Notes under the pieces: generated by a model
The model's database searches: none
Told to the model about the DNA's origin: nothing
Seen by the model: the letters and a program-made list of their open reading frames with translations, nothing else
NCBI GenBank assembly: GCA_964277385.1
Contig: OZ195520.1
Coordinates: forward strand, 1,401,127 to 1,465,126
Direction of reading: 5' to 3'
Origin: WRAU01 sp964277385
GTDB lineage: Bacteria; Pseudomonadota; Alphaproteobacteria; WRAU01; Hepatincolaceae
Length of the DNA stretch: 64,000 nucleotides
In this document: positions 9,397-17,594 of the stretch, one piece after another
Layout: each line of letters begins with the position of its first letter
How positions within the stretch are numbered: position 1 is the first letter of the stretch
Program-made: the position numbers and the translations under genes

Positions 9397-9980
9397 TACA
9401 TAATCTCTTTTAAAATAATATCAACTTTTTCTTTTACTGATTCCAAAGAATCTTCAGTATTTATAATATAATTAAAAGACATATTATCATAAATTAAAAG
9501 TTTTTGTTTATTCATTATTTTATCTAAATCTTCTCTTTTTATTTTAGATCTTTCCATTGCTCTTTTTATTTGAGTTTCTTCTAAGCAACTAACTAAAATT
9601 AACACATCACATAATTTATCAATTTTTGATTGAAATAACAAAGGAACTTCTAGTAAAATTGCTTTTCTAAAAAAAATTTTACTAAAAAAAATAATATTTT
9701 TCACTTTTTTATAAACATATGGATGATATATCTTTTCTAAGATAGAAATATTTTTCTCATAATTTTTAAAAACTTCCGTTCTTAGTTTTATTTTATCTAT
9801 AGAATTATTTAGTACGCAGCTTGGAAAATATTTTTTTATTTCAGAAGTAATTCTTTTATTTTTATTTAAATATGAAACATAAGAATCACTATCAAAGTAA
9901 TAAATTCCCTTAGATTTAAAGATTTTAGAAACACTAGATTTACCAGTTCCTACATAACCAGTTATTCCTATTACTTTCAT
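9396..9980 (-). CDS. coaE: Dephospho-CoA kinase
   Basis: Catalyses the last step of coenzyme A synthesis, phosphorylating dephospho-CoA. The P-loop GYVGTGKSSV is at residues 8-17, and the conserved YYFDSD and LEVPLLFQSK motifs are present. The 194-residue length is usual. It lies 1 base after aroE and overlaps dnaQ by one base, giving a tight three-gene operon reading away from the candidate origin. Confidence 0.94.
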   Translation of the reverse strand: MKVIGITGYVGTGKSSVSKIFKSKGIYYFDSDSYVSYLNKNKRITSEIKKYFPSCVLNNSIDKIKLRTEVFKNYEKNISILEKIYHPYVYKKVKNIIFFSKIFFRKAILLEVPLLFQSKIDKLCDVLILVSCLEETQIKRAMERSKIKREDLDKIMNKQKLLIYDNMSFNYIINTEDSLESVKEKVDIILKEIM

Positions 9981-9981
9981 T

Positions 9982-10764
9982 TTATTTTTTCTTTATGTAA
10001 GAAATAATGTTTTCATCTAAATCTGGCATTATTCCAAAAAATTTATAAAAATTATACTTTGCCTGTGAAATTAACATATATAAACCATCAACATAATTCA
10101 ATTTAAAATCACTACTATCGTGATAATAATTAAGATCATAATAAATGATATTATTACATTTTTTAATGCCAATACTGTATAAAACATCACCAAAATTAAT
10201 TGATGTAGTATTAAATATTATATCACAATTAATGTTTTTTTTATAAGCAGATATTTTTAAATTAGGAAAATCATTAATTAAATTTTGAATCTTTTCTTTT
10301 GTTCTATTATATAAATAAATTGTACAATCAAATCCTAATAAAGAATATAACAAAGCTCTTGATCCACCACCTGCTCCTAATATTAAAATATTTTTGTTTT
10401 TTAAAACTAAATTATAATATTTATAACTATCTAGTAAACCTAAATAATCTGTATTATATCCAATAATATTACTATTATCATTAATTAGTAAATTGACAGA
10501 TTTAATAAAATTAACTTCTTCTGAAAAAGAAGAAACTAAAGAAAGAATTTTTTCTTTAAAAGGTTTAGTTACATTTAATCCTTTATATTTCATTAAAAGA
10601 TTGGATGTTAATTTATCTTCATTAATATCAATAATAGAGTATTGCTCCTCTATATTATATCTTTTAAGCCAAAAATCATAAATTTTAGGAGATAGAGAAT
10701 AAGAAATATTACTACCTATTAATCCGTATTTACTGTTTTTACTAATCAACATGTATAAACCCAT
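9982..10764 (-). CDS. aroE: Shikimate dehydrogenase
   Basis: Reduces 3-dehydroshikimate to shikimate with NADPH. The substrate motif SNISYSLSPKIYDFW lies at the N-terminus, the catalytic lysine in GLNVTKPFKEK, and the nucleotide-binding LILGAGGGSRALLYSL in the middle; the C-terminal DGLYMLISQAKYNF is typical. At 260 residues it is near the family norm. Either ATG 10764 or ATG 10752 could be the start; neither has a strong ribosome binding site. With the class II DAHP synthase at 48.2 kb it shows that aromatic biosynthesis is at least partly kept. Confidence 0.92.
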   Translation of the reverse strand: MGLYMLISKNSKYGLIGSNISYSLSPKIYDFWLKRYNIEEQYSIIDINEDKLTSNLLMKYKGLNVTKPFKEKILSLVSSFSEEVNFIKSVNLLINDNSNIIGYNTDYLGLLDSYKYYNLVLKNKNILILGAGGGSRALLYSLLGFDCTIYLYNRTKEKIQNLINDFPNLKISAYKKNINCDIIFNTTSINFGDVLYSIGIKKCNNIIYYDLNYYHDSSDFKLNYVDGLYMLISQAKYNFYKFFGIMPDLDENIISYIKKK

Positions 10765-10778
10765 TAACTATTTGTTAA
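10764..10778. promoter_or_regulatory. CtrA-type box 1
   Basis: TTAACTATTTGTTAA matches TTAA-N7-TTAA exactly. It abuts the aroE start codon and could also affect aroE transcription. Confidence 0.45.
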
Positions 10779-10783
10779 TAACC

Positions 10784-10792
10784 TGTGGATAG
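10784..10792 (-). promoter_or_regulatory. DnaA box-like nonamer
   Basis: On the minus strand it reads CTATCCACA, one base from the DnaA consensus TTATCCACA. It is the only close match I found in the gap. Confidence 0.4.
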
Positions 10793-10821
10793 ATTATTTA
10801 GCTCATTTAATACACAAAATA

Positions 10822-10836
10822 TTAAAATTGTATTAA
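10822..10836. promoter_or_regulatory. CtrA-type box 2
   Basis: TTAAAATTGTATTAA matches TTAA-N7-TTAA exactly. Confidence 0.45.
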
Positions 10837-10930
10837 CATACTTGTCAACATGACAATAGATTTATACATCATTTGTTAACAAAATATCTAATATATTATA
10901 AAATAAGCACATAATCACTTTATAAATATC

Positions 10931-10956
10931 TTAATATCTTGTTAATACAATTTTAA
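10931..10956. promoter_or_regulatory. CtrA-type boxes 3 and 4 (shared half-site)
   Basis: Three TTAA half-sites at 10931, 10942 and 10953 are each 11 bases apart, giving two overlapping TTAA-N7-TTAA boxes. Regular one-turn spacing would place all half-sites on one face of the helix. Confidence 0.45.
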
Positions 10957-10987
10957 TTATATAAATTCACAGGCTATAATAATACTA

Positions 10988-11002
10988 TTAAAACTAATTT
11001 AA
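10988..11002. promoter_or_regulatory. CtrA-type box 5
   Basis: TTAAAACTAATTTAA matches TTAA-N7-TTAA exactly, at the edge of the most A+T-rich stretch. Confidence 0.45.
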
Positions 11003-11154
11003 TAAAAATATTATATTATATATAGATAAATTTTTTATCTTGATTTTTTGTCAATAATAATTATATTTTACATATACAGGTTAATTTTTAATTTTCTAAC
11101 CTAGTCTTTTTTTCAATAAAAAAAATTTCAAAAAAACATAAGAGTAATGTATAT

Positions 11155-12426
11155 ATGAATATTGATATCAAAAATCTTGCTGAGCTTAAGAGTTATTCTT
11201 TAGCATCATTGATTGATTTTGCCAAACAAATAGAAATAGAAAATCCTGCAGATTTAAGAAAACAAGAATTAATGTTTTCAATTTTAAAGAAATTAGCAGA
11301 AAAAGATATCCCAATAGTAGGGCAAGGAGTTTTAGAAGTCCTCTCAGATGGTTATGGTTTTTTAAGAAGTTCCGAAGCTAACTACTTACCAGGACCTGAT
11401 GATATATATGTATCTCCAAATCAAATTAGAAAAATTGGTTTAAAAACAGGTGATATGGTAGAAGGAGAAATTAGATCTCCTAAAGATTCCGAAAAATATT
11501 TCACACTTCTAAAAGTAAATCAAGTAAACTTACAAGCTCCACAATTAACTAGACAAAGAATCAATTTTGATAATTTAACACCTTTGTATCCAGACGAAAG
11601 ATTTTCAATGGAAATTCTTAATGGTAGTACAAAAGACTTTACTGGTAGAATACTGGATCTTATAACTCCAATTGGTAAAGGACAAAGAGCGTTAATTGTT
11701 GCTCCTCCTAGAACTGGTAAAACAGTCATGTTACAAAATATTACTAATTCAATTTCATCAAATTATCCAGAATGCCATTTGATTGTTCTTTTAATAGGTG
11801 AAAGACCAGAAGAAGTTACAGATATGACAAGATCAGTAAAAGGAGAAGTTATTAGTTCAACTTTTGATGAACCAGCAACAAGGCATGTTCAAGTAGCAGA
11901 AATGGTTTTAGAAAAAGCTAAAAGATTAGTTGAAAATAAAAAAGATGTTGTTATTTTGTTAGATTCAATAACAAGATTAGCCAGAGCCTACAACACAGTT
12001 ATTCCTTCTTCTGGTAAAGTATTAACTGGTGGTGTTGATGTTAATGCTTTGCAAAAACCAAAAAAATTCTTTGGTGCTGCGAGAAACATAGAAGATGGTG
12101 GTTCTTTAACAATTATATCCACAGCTCTTGTTGATACAGGATCAAGAATGGATGAGGTAATTTTTGAAGAATTTAAGGGTACAGGTAATGCTGAATTAGT
12201 TTTAGACAGAAAATTATCTGATAAAAGAACATTCCCAGCTATTGATATTACAAAATCTGGGACAAGAAAAGAAGAATTATTGTTAGATCAAGCTACACTA
12301 CAGAGAATGTGGGTTTTAAGAAGAATTCTTTTGCAAATGGGTGCTAATGACGCTATGGAATTTTTGTTAGATAAAATGAAAATTTATAAAAATAATGAAG
12401 AGTTCTTTCAAAATATGAATTCTTAA
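11155..12426 (+). CDS. rho: Transcription termination factor Rho
   Basis: Hexameric RNA helicase that ends transcription at unstructured RNA. The 423 residues match the usual length of about 420. The N-terminal helical part is followed by the RNA-binding cold-shock fold (GVLEVLSDGYGFLRS), then the RecA-like ATPase with Walker A (APPRTGKT), LLIGERPEEVTDM, Walker B (VVILLDSITRLARAYN) and the R-loop region GAARNIEDGGSLTI. An AAGAG ribosome binding site is about 10 bases upstream. It is the first gene of the plus-strand block leading away from the candidate origin. Confidence 0.98.
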   Translation: MNIDIKNLAELKSYSLASLIDFAKQIEIENPADLRKQELMFSILKKLAEKDIPIVGQGVLEVLSDGYGFLRSSEANYLPGPDDIYVSPNQIRKIGLKTGDMVEGEIRSPKDSEKYFTLLKVNQVNLQAPQLTRQRINFDNLTPLYPDERFSMEILNGSTKDFTGRILDLITPIGKGQRALIVAPPRTGKTVMLQNITNSISSNYPECHLIVLLIGERPEEVTDMTRSVKGEVISSTFDEPATRHVQVAEMVLEKAKRLVENKKDVVILLDSITRLARAYNTVIPSSGKVLTGGVDVNALQKPKKFFGAARNIEDGGSLTIISTALVDTGSRMDEVIFEEFKGTGNAELVLDRKLSDKRTFPAIDITKSGTRKEELLLDQATLQRMWVLRRILLQMGANDAMEFLLDKMKIYKNNEEFFQNMNS

Positions 12427-12446
12427 TATCTATTTTTAGGTATAAA

Positions 12447-13769
12447 ATGTTAAAAAATACTATTTATGCTTTATCTACTCCTTTTGTTAAATCTGCCATT
12501 GCTATAATTAGAGTTTCTGGTAGTTCTGCTTTAGAAAGTTTAAAAATAATTACAAAAAAAAAACATTTTATACCTAAAAAAACCCATGTTTCTAATATTT
12601 ATGATTCAAATGGTGATTTATTAGATAATGCTTTAATTCTTTATTTTGAAAAAGGGAAAAGTTATACAGGAGAAATCCTTGTTGAGTATCATATTCACGG
12701 ATCGATATCAGTTATTAAAGATTTATTGCAAACTCTTTCTAAAATAGAAAATCATCGGATGGCAGAAGCAGGAGAATTTACTCGTAGAGCTTTAGAAAAT
12801 GGAAAACTAGATCTAATTAAAGCTGAAGGTATATTTGATTTAATTGAATCTCAAACTTCTATTCAAAGAAAACAAGCAATAAGAGAACTCCAAGGTAGTG
12901 TTGGTAGTAAATATATTGTTTGGCATGAAAAATTAAAAGAAATCTTAGCTCTTTACGATGCTACTATAGACTTTTCTGATGAAGATATTCCAGAAAATAC
13001 ATTTATCATAGCAAAAAATTGGCTTACAAATTTAATTTCAGATATGGAAAAAGAAATTATAATTGGAAAGAAAGTTAAAAAACTAAAACAAGGGATATCT
13101 GTAGCTATTTTAGGAATTCCCAATGTTGGAAAATCTTCTTTGATTAACTACTTAACAGCAGAAGATGTGGCGATTGTATCTGATATTGCAGGAACTACAA
13201 GAGATGTTGTAGAAATATTTTTAGATATTGCTGGTTTTCCTGTATCTCTAGCCGATACAGCAGGAATTAGGGATAGCGAAGATATTATAGAACAAGAAGG
13301 TGTTCGTAGAGCTATTAAAAAGGCTGAGAATTGTGATATTAAAATTATCATGATAGATGCAACTTCTTTTGAAGAATCTTATAACAACATTAAAGATTTT
13401 TTAGATGAGAACACTTTCTTATTAATAAATAAAATAGATATGATTCCTGATGTGAAAAAAATAGAAGGATCTTATTTGATTTCAGTTAAAGAAAATAGGG
13501 GTTTAAAAGAATTCGAAGCTGCTTTAGTTGAGAAACTTTCAGAAATTACAGCAGTTTATGAAAATCCAATAGTTTTGCAAGAAAGACATAATGAAATATT
13601 GCTAGATTGTTTATCTGAATTAAGTTTATCTTTAGAAAATGATAATGATGTAATTATAATTTCTTTTCATTTAAGAAAAGCATTAAATCATATAGGTAGA
13701 ATTTTTGGTAAAACAGATATAGAAGAAATTCTAGGATTAATTTTTGGAAAATTCTGCATAGGAAAGTAA
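12447..13769 (+). CDS. mnmE: tRNA modification GTPase MnmE (TrmE)
   Basis: With MnmG it adds the carboxymethylaminomethyl group to U34 of tRNAs reading two-codon boxes. The N-terminal tetrahydrofolate-binding domain (YALSTPFVKSAIAIIRVSG) is followed by a helical domain with an inserted G domain: GIPNVGKSS, DIAGTTRD, DTAGIRD and NKIDM. The C-terminus ends in FGKFCIGK with the catalytic cysteine. The length of 440 is normal. It lies 20 bases after rho, and a long hairpin follows its stop. Confidence 0.97.
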   Translation: MLKNTIYALSTPFVKSAIAIIRVSGSSALESLKIITKKKHFIPKKTHVSNIYDSNGDLLDNALILYFEKGKSYTGEILVEYHIHGSISVIKDLLQTLSKIENHRMAEAGEFTRRALENGKLDLIKAEGIFDLIESQTSIQRKQAIRELQGSVGSKYIVWHEKLKEILALYDATIDFSDEDIPENTFIIAKNWLTNLISDMEKEIIIGKKVKKLKQGISVAILGIPNVGKSSLINYLTAEDVAIVSDIAGTTRDVVEIFLDIAGFPVSLADTAGIRDSEDIIEQEGVRRAIKKAENCDIKIIMIDATSFEESYNNIKDFLDENTFLLINKIDMIPDVKKIEGSYLISVKENRGLKEFEAALVEKLSEITAVYENPIVLQERHNEILLDCLSELSLSLENDNDVIIISFHLRKALNHIGRIFGKTDIEEILGLIFGKFCIGK

Positions 13770-13817
13770 ATATGTATTACAAACCTATTAACCATTTATA
13801 AATATATTTTTTAGATC

Positions 13818-13854
13818 TTAAAGCTAAATAAAATTAAATTTTATTTAGCTTTAA
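13818..13854 (+). terminator. 18-bp hairpin after mnmE, with a -10 element just beyond
   Basis: The arms 13818-13835 and 13837-13854 are perfect reverse complements; a real loop would open a few central pairs. There is no long T run after it, but the position after the rho-mnmE pair suits a terminator. A TATAAT hexamer at 13862-13867 lies 36 bases before the GtrA-like gene and may be its -10 element, so this point may be both end and start of a transcript. Confidence 0.5.
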
Positions 13855-13902
13855 TTAAGAGTATAATATACTTTTATTGCAATAAATTAAAAGAGAAAAA
13901 GC

Positions 13903-14316
13903 ATGAATAATTTTATAGAAATGTACTTTAAAATACCTGAAATAGTAAGATATACAATTACCATTATAATAAATTCACTAATATCGTATTTAGTTTTTAT
14001 AGCTTTATTTTTGGGTATGATGTTTAGGGATTATCCTTATTTTTCACTAGCTTTAAATTTTGTTGTTTATGTTTCCCTTTCATATTGCACAATGAGACTT
14101 TTTGTTTTTAATACAAAAAGAAAATTATTACCAGAATATATTAAAACAGTTATAGTTTTTGTTGGAGCAACACTTTTAGGCATGATGATATCTTTATTCT
14201 TTAAAGATAACCCGATTGGTATAGCTATTAATTTTATTATAATATATGTATATACATATATTACTCTTAAATGGTACGCATTTAATTCTCATATTGGTTT
14301 TTTTGGGCGCAAATAA
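13903..14316 (+). CDS. GtrA-like four-helix membrane protein
   Basis: A 137-residue protein with about four transmembrane helices (IPEIVRYTITIIINSLISYL, an ALNFVVYVSLSY helix, an IKTVIVFVGATLLGMMISL helix and a last helix before YITLKWYAF). The pattern of an N-terminal helix, NFVVY, then RLFVF fits the GtrA family, which is thought to pass lipid-linked sugars across the inner membrane. The match is weak. It sits between mnmE and mnmG, which are usually close neighbours, and its TAA stop directly abuts the mnmG ATG, so it probably shares the mnmG transcript. Confidence 0.6.
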   Translation: MNNFIEMYFKIPEIVRYTITIIINSLISYLVFIALFLGMMFRDYPYFSLALNFVVYVSLSYCTMRLFVFNTKRKLLPEYIKTVIVFVGATLLGMMISLFFKDNPIGIAINFIIIYVYTYITLKWYAFNSHIGFFGRK

Positions 14317-16197
14317 ATGTCTTTAGTTTACGATGTTATTGTTGTTGGATCTGGTCATGCTGGGGTTGAGGCTTGTGCAAGTTCGGCTAGAGTAGGAGCT
14401 AAAACTCTTTTAATAACAATGAAGCTTGGTGACATTGGTCAAATGTCTTGTAATCCTGCCATTGGTGGATTGGGGAAAGGTCATATTGTTAGAGAAATAG
14501 ATGCTCTTGATGGATTAATGGGAAAAATTATAGACAAGTCAGGAATTCAATTTAGAATGTTGAATGCTTCTAAAGGAACCGCTGTTCAAGGACCAAGATC
14601 TCAGGCAGATAGAAAGTTATATAAAAAAGTTTCACATGAAACATTGTCCGAATACAAAAAAAATTATAAGTTAGATATACTAGAAGGTTGTGTTGATAAT
14701 ATCATTTTAGAAAATGGAAAAATAAAATCTGTGGTTTTAGAGGATGGTAATGAGATTTTAACTAAATCTATTGTACTAACCACAGGAACTTTTTTAAACG
14801 GTGTTATCCATATGGGTGAGGTTAATTATCCAGGTGGCAGGTATGGAGATAGACCGTCTTTAGGCTTATCTAATTTTTTAAAAAAACAAGGATTTGAAGT
14901 TGCAAGATTAAAAACAGGAACTCCAGCTCGTTTAAATGGAAAAACGATAGATTGGTCTGTTTTAATAAAACAAGATGCCGATTCTGAACCTAAGCCATTT
15001 TCATTTTTAAATGATAAAATTACTGTTCCTCAAATTTCTTGTTATATTACAGAAACAAATGAATTAACTCATAAAATTATTAAAGATAACATTACTAAAT
15101 CTGCTATGTATAGTGGAAATATTTCTGGTGTAGGACCCAGATATTGTCCGTCTATAGAAGATAAAGTTGTTAGGTTTGCTGATAAAAATAAACATCAAAT
15201 CTTTTTAGAACCAGAAGGATTAGACGATGATACTGTTTATCCTAATGGTATATCAACCTCACTTCCAGATTATGTGCAAGATGCCTTTATTAGGTCTATG
15301 AAGGGGTTACAGAATGTTGAAATAATAAGGCATGGTTATGCTATAGAATACGATTATGTTAATCCTCAAGAATTATCCAATACTTTAGAAACTCATAAAA
15401 TAAAAAATTTATTTTTCGCTGGTCAAATAAATGGCACAACAGGTTACGAAGAAGCAGGAGGGCAGGGTTTAGTTGCAGGAATTAATGCAGGCTTAAAATC
15501 ATTAAATCTTAAAGATGATGAAGGCAATCAAAAAAGATTTGTACTAGGAAGAGACGAATCTTACATTGGTGTTATGATCGATGATCTGATACATTTAGGC
15601 GTTTCAGAACCTTATAGAATGTTTAGCTCAAGAGCTGAATATAGGATGATGTTAAGGGCAGATAATGCAGATATAAGATTAACAGAGAAGGGCTACAAAT
15701 ATGGATGTGTTTCTCAATTTAGATATGATAGTTTCATAACCAAAAAAGAATCTATTGAAAAGTATAAAAATATTTTATCTAAGCTTATAGCTACGCCCAA
15801 TGATCTTATTAAAAGTGGCATACATATGAATCAAGATGGTATAAAAAGAAGCGCTTTAGATATTCTTTCTTTTTCTACTATTAGCTATTCGGATTTACAA
15901 AAGTTATGGTCTCATCTTGATATTCCTAAAGATATTATAGAAGTAATCAATACAGATTGTAAGTACTATCATTATTTAAAAAAACAAGAAGAAGAAATTC
16001 ATTTATTTAAAAAAGAAGAAAATCTTTTTATTCCAGAGGATATAGATTATTCGCAAATAGATAGTTTATCTTCGGAACTTGTGGAAAAATTTAATAAAAT
16101 TAAACCAGCAACAATAGGAGCAGCTTTACGCATAAGAGGAGCAACACCTTCTTCTGCCATAGCTATTCTAGCTTATATTAAAAAGAATAAAAAATAA
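14317..16197 (+). CDS. mnmG: tRNA U34 modification enzyme MnmG (GidA)
   Basis: FAD-dependent partner of MnmE. The 626 residues are full length: FAD motif VGSGHAGVEACASSARVG at the start, then MSCNPAIGGLGKGHIVREID, the central GGRYGDRPSLGLSNFL region, and the C-terminal helical domain ending in IRGATPSSAIAILAY. It starts with no gap after the GtrA-like gene. A parS-like sequence lies inside the coding region at 14629-14642 without disturbing the frame. Confidence 0.98.
   Translation: MSLVYDVIVVGSGHAGVEACASSARVGAKTLLITMKLGDIGQMSCNPAIGGLGKGHIVREIDALDGLMGKIIDKSGIQFRMLNASKGTAVQGPRSQADRKLYKKVSHETLSEYKKNYKLDILEGCVDNIILENGKIKSVVLEDGNEILTKSIVLTTGTFLNGVIHMGEVNYPGGRYGDRPSLGLSNFLKKQGFEVARLKTGTPARLNGKTIDWSVLIKQDADSEPKPFSFLNDKITVPQISCYITETNELTHKIIKDNITKSAMYSGNISGVGPRYCPSIEDKVVRFADKNKHQIFLEPEGLDDDTVYPNGISTSLPDYVQDAFIRSMKGLQNVEIIRHGYAIEYDYVNPQELSNTLETHKIKNLFFAGQINGTTGYEEAGGQGLVAGINAGLKSLNLKDDEGNQKRFVLGRDESYIGVMIDDLIHLGVSEPYRMFSSRAEYRMMLRADNADIRLTEKGYKYGCVSQFRYDSFITKKESIEKYKNILSKLIATPNDLIKSGIHMNQDGIKRSALDILSFSTISYSDLQKLWSHLDIPKDIIEVINTDCKYYHYLKKQEEEIHLFKKEENLFIPEDIDYSQIDSLSSELVEKFNKIKPATIGAALRIRGATPSSAIAILAYIKKNKK
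14629..14642 (+). promoter_or_regulatory. parS-like site 1 (inside mnmG)
   Basis: GTTTCACATGAAAC differs from the bacterial parS core GTTTCACGTGAAAC at one central base. ParB would bind here to nucleate the partition complex. Confidence 0.75.
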
Positions 16198-16209
16198 TTT
16201 TTATAAAAA

Positions 16210-16223
16210 GTTTCACATGAAAC
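16210..16223 (+). promoter_or_regulatory. parS-like site 2
   Basis: GTTTCACATGAAAC, same orientation as site 1, 13 bases after the mnmG stop. Confidence 0.8.
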
Positions 16224-16324
16224 AATATTTTAATATTCTTATTATTTAGCAATAAAGTGATAATAAAATGAATTTTGTTTATTTAAAAAATCGTTAAAAA
16301 TATTTAAGATAATTATTTATATAA

Positions 16325-16745
16325 AGAAAAAATAAAATTGAAATTACTGAAAATAAATTAAATTATAATAAAAAATCATATCAACTATCTCATATTGCAT
16401 GTATAGATCTTAGTAAAAAATCTTACTTCTGGGAGAATATATTTTTCATCTTCATAGCTATTATGATATCCTGCTTTCTTCTTTATGTATATCATATTTT
16501 ACAATCTAATGGTATATTAAAATTTTTTCAATTGGATCAAATTGAATATAGTTACAGATATTTAATTTATTCTATTTTTATTATTATTCCACTTTTTATA
16601 TTTTCAATAATTATGTATTGTACAAAAAGAACAAAACATTATATTAATTAATGTTAATGGAGTAAATGAAAAAATTTGTGAAAGTACCAATGAAGCTAAA
16701 GTTACAGACATTTATAATAAAATAGTATCCAAAATACTAAATTAA
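16325..16745 (+). pseudogene. Frameshifted small membrane protein remnant
   Basis: From 16325 a frame stays open to a TAA at 16651 and encodes two transmembrane helices (IFFIFIAIMISCFLLYVYHI and LIYSIFIIIPLFIFSIIMY). The only in-frame ATG (16463) falls inside the first helix. Close to its end another frame takes over with a protein-like sequence (NIILINVNGVNEKICEST and on to a TAA at 16745). The simplest reading is one gene broken by a frameshift and lacking a start. No family recognised. Confidence 0.4.
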
Positions 16746-16789
16746 TTCAGTATATTAATTCCAAAAAAATTAAACTTTACAAAACCATT

Positions 16790-16803
16790 GTTTCACATGA
16801 AAC
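16790..16803 (+). promoter_or_regulatory. parS-like site 3
   Basis: TGTTTCACATGAAACA at 16789-16804, a full 16-mer with one central change from the consensus, 80 bases before rsmG. Confidence 0.82.
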
Positions 16804-16883
16804 ATAAATTGTAAGTAGTATTTCTATGTTTTATGTATATAATATATTGATGTTAATTTTTATTAAAGGAAAACATAATAATT

Positions 16884-17522
16884 ATGTCTATTGATGTTAT
16901 TAATTTAGGAATTGAAGATTCTTTAAAAGAAAAACTAGATAAATACCTTGAGATTCTTATTTTTTGGCAAAAATCTATAAATTTAATATCTAATGATACT
17001 ATAGATGATGCTATGATTAGACATTTTTATGATTCGCTACAGATTCTTAAATATGTTAAGTCAATAGAGCAAGAAAATAATTGGGATAAAGAATCTATAA
17101 ATATTTTTGATTTAGGATCAGGAGCTGGTTTTCCAGGTTTAGTTTTAGCTATAGCAGATCCAAAAAATAAATATTATTTAATAGAATCTAATTCTAAAAA
17201 AACATCTTTTCTTTTAGAAATAATTAGAAATTTATCTTTAAATAATGTGATAGTTATAAATGAAAGGTTAGAAACCTTTGCAAATGATACAATTAAAGCC
17301 AAATTAATTATATCAAGAGGATTAATGAAATTATCAAATTTAATAGAATCATCTCAAGAGTTGGGTGTTGATAATTTTGTTGGTATATTTTTGAAAGGTA
17401 AGAATTATCAACAAGAAATAGATGATGTACTTTCTAATAATAAAGAGGCTAAATTAGAAATTCACACCAAAAATAGCTTAACGAGCAATGATAGTAAAAT
17501 AATAATTGTAAAAAAAATATAA
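16884..17522 (+). CDS. rsmG: 16S rRNA m7G527 methyltransferase RsmG (GidB)
   Basis: Methylates G527 of 16S rRNA using S-adenosylmethionine. The 212 residues include the SAM motif IFDLGSGAGFPGLVLA, the preceding WQKSINLIS with DAMIRHFYDSL, and ISRGLMKLSNLI. Length is typical. The order mnmG-rsmG-parA-parB is the conserved origin-proximal arrangement. It is flanked by parS-like sites. Confidence 0.95.
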   Translation: MSIDVINLGIEDSLKEKLDKYLEILIFWQKSINLISNDTIDDAMIRHFYDSLQILKYVKSIEQENNWDKESINIFDLGSGAGFPGLVLAIADPKNKYYLIESNSKKTSFLLEIIRNLSLNNVIVINERLETFANDTIKAKLIISRGLMKLSNLIESSQELGVDNFVGIFLKGKNYQQEIDDVLSNNKEAKLEIHTKNSLTSNDSKIIIVKKI

Positions 17523-17547
17523 TAATTTTATTATAAACTAGTATAGT

Positions 17548-17561
17548 GTTTCATGTGAAAC
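17548..17561 (-). promoter_or_regulatory. parS-like site 4
   Basis: On the plus strand this reads GTTTCATGTGAAAC, the reverse complement of sites 1-3, so it is the same asymmetric site in the opposite orientation. It lies 34 bases before parA and may also let ParB or ParA affect the parAB promoter. Confidence 0.82.
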
Positions 17562-17594
17562 TTTTAAATGAATACAAAACAATAAAGAGAAATT

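Larger units (their letters stand above)
10765..11154. other. Candidate chromosomal replication origin (oriC)
   Basis: This 390-base gap between divergent aroE and rho is where alphaproteobacteria such as Caulobacter and Rickettsia carry oriC, next to aroE-coaE-dnaQ on one side and the rho-mnmE-mnmG-rsmG-parAB block on the other. It contains thirteen TTAA tetramers, eight or nine of which fall into five TTAA-N7-TTAA arrangements (starts 10764, 10822, 10931, 10942, 10988), the CtrA box format. One near-consensus DnaA box, TGTGGATAG, is at 10784-10792. The stretch 10981-11040 is almost pure A+T and could be the unwinding element. No coding sequence is seen. Function is inferred from position and motif. 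Confidence 0.6.
16198..16883. other. Gap between mnmG and rsmG: two parS-like sites and a decayed gene
   Basis: The 686 bases hold parS-like sites at each end (16210 and 16790) and between them a frameshifted coding remnant (16325-16745). No intact gene is seen. Confidence 0.6.

Noticed and set aside
11147..11158. Four-codon leader ATG TAT ATA TGA overlapping the rho start
   Set aside because: It is too close to the ribosome binding site to be translated separately and is most simply chance.
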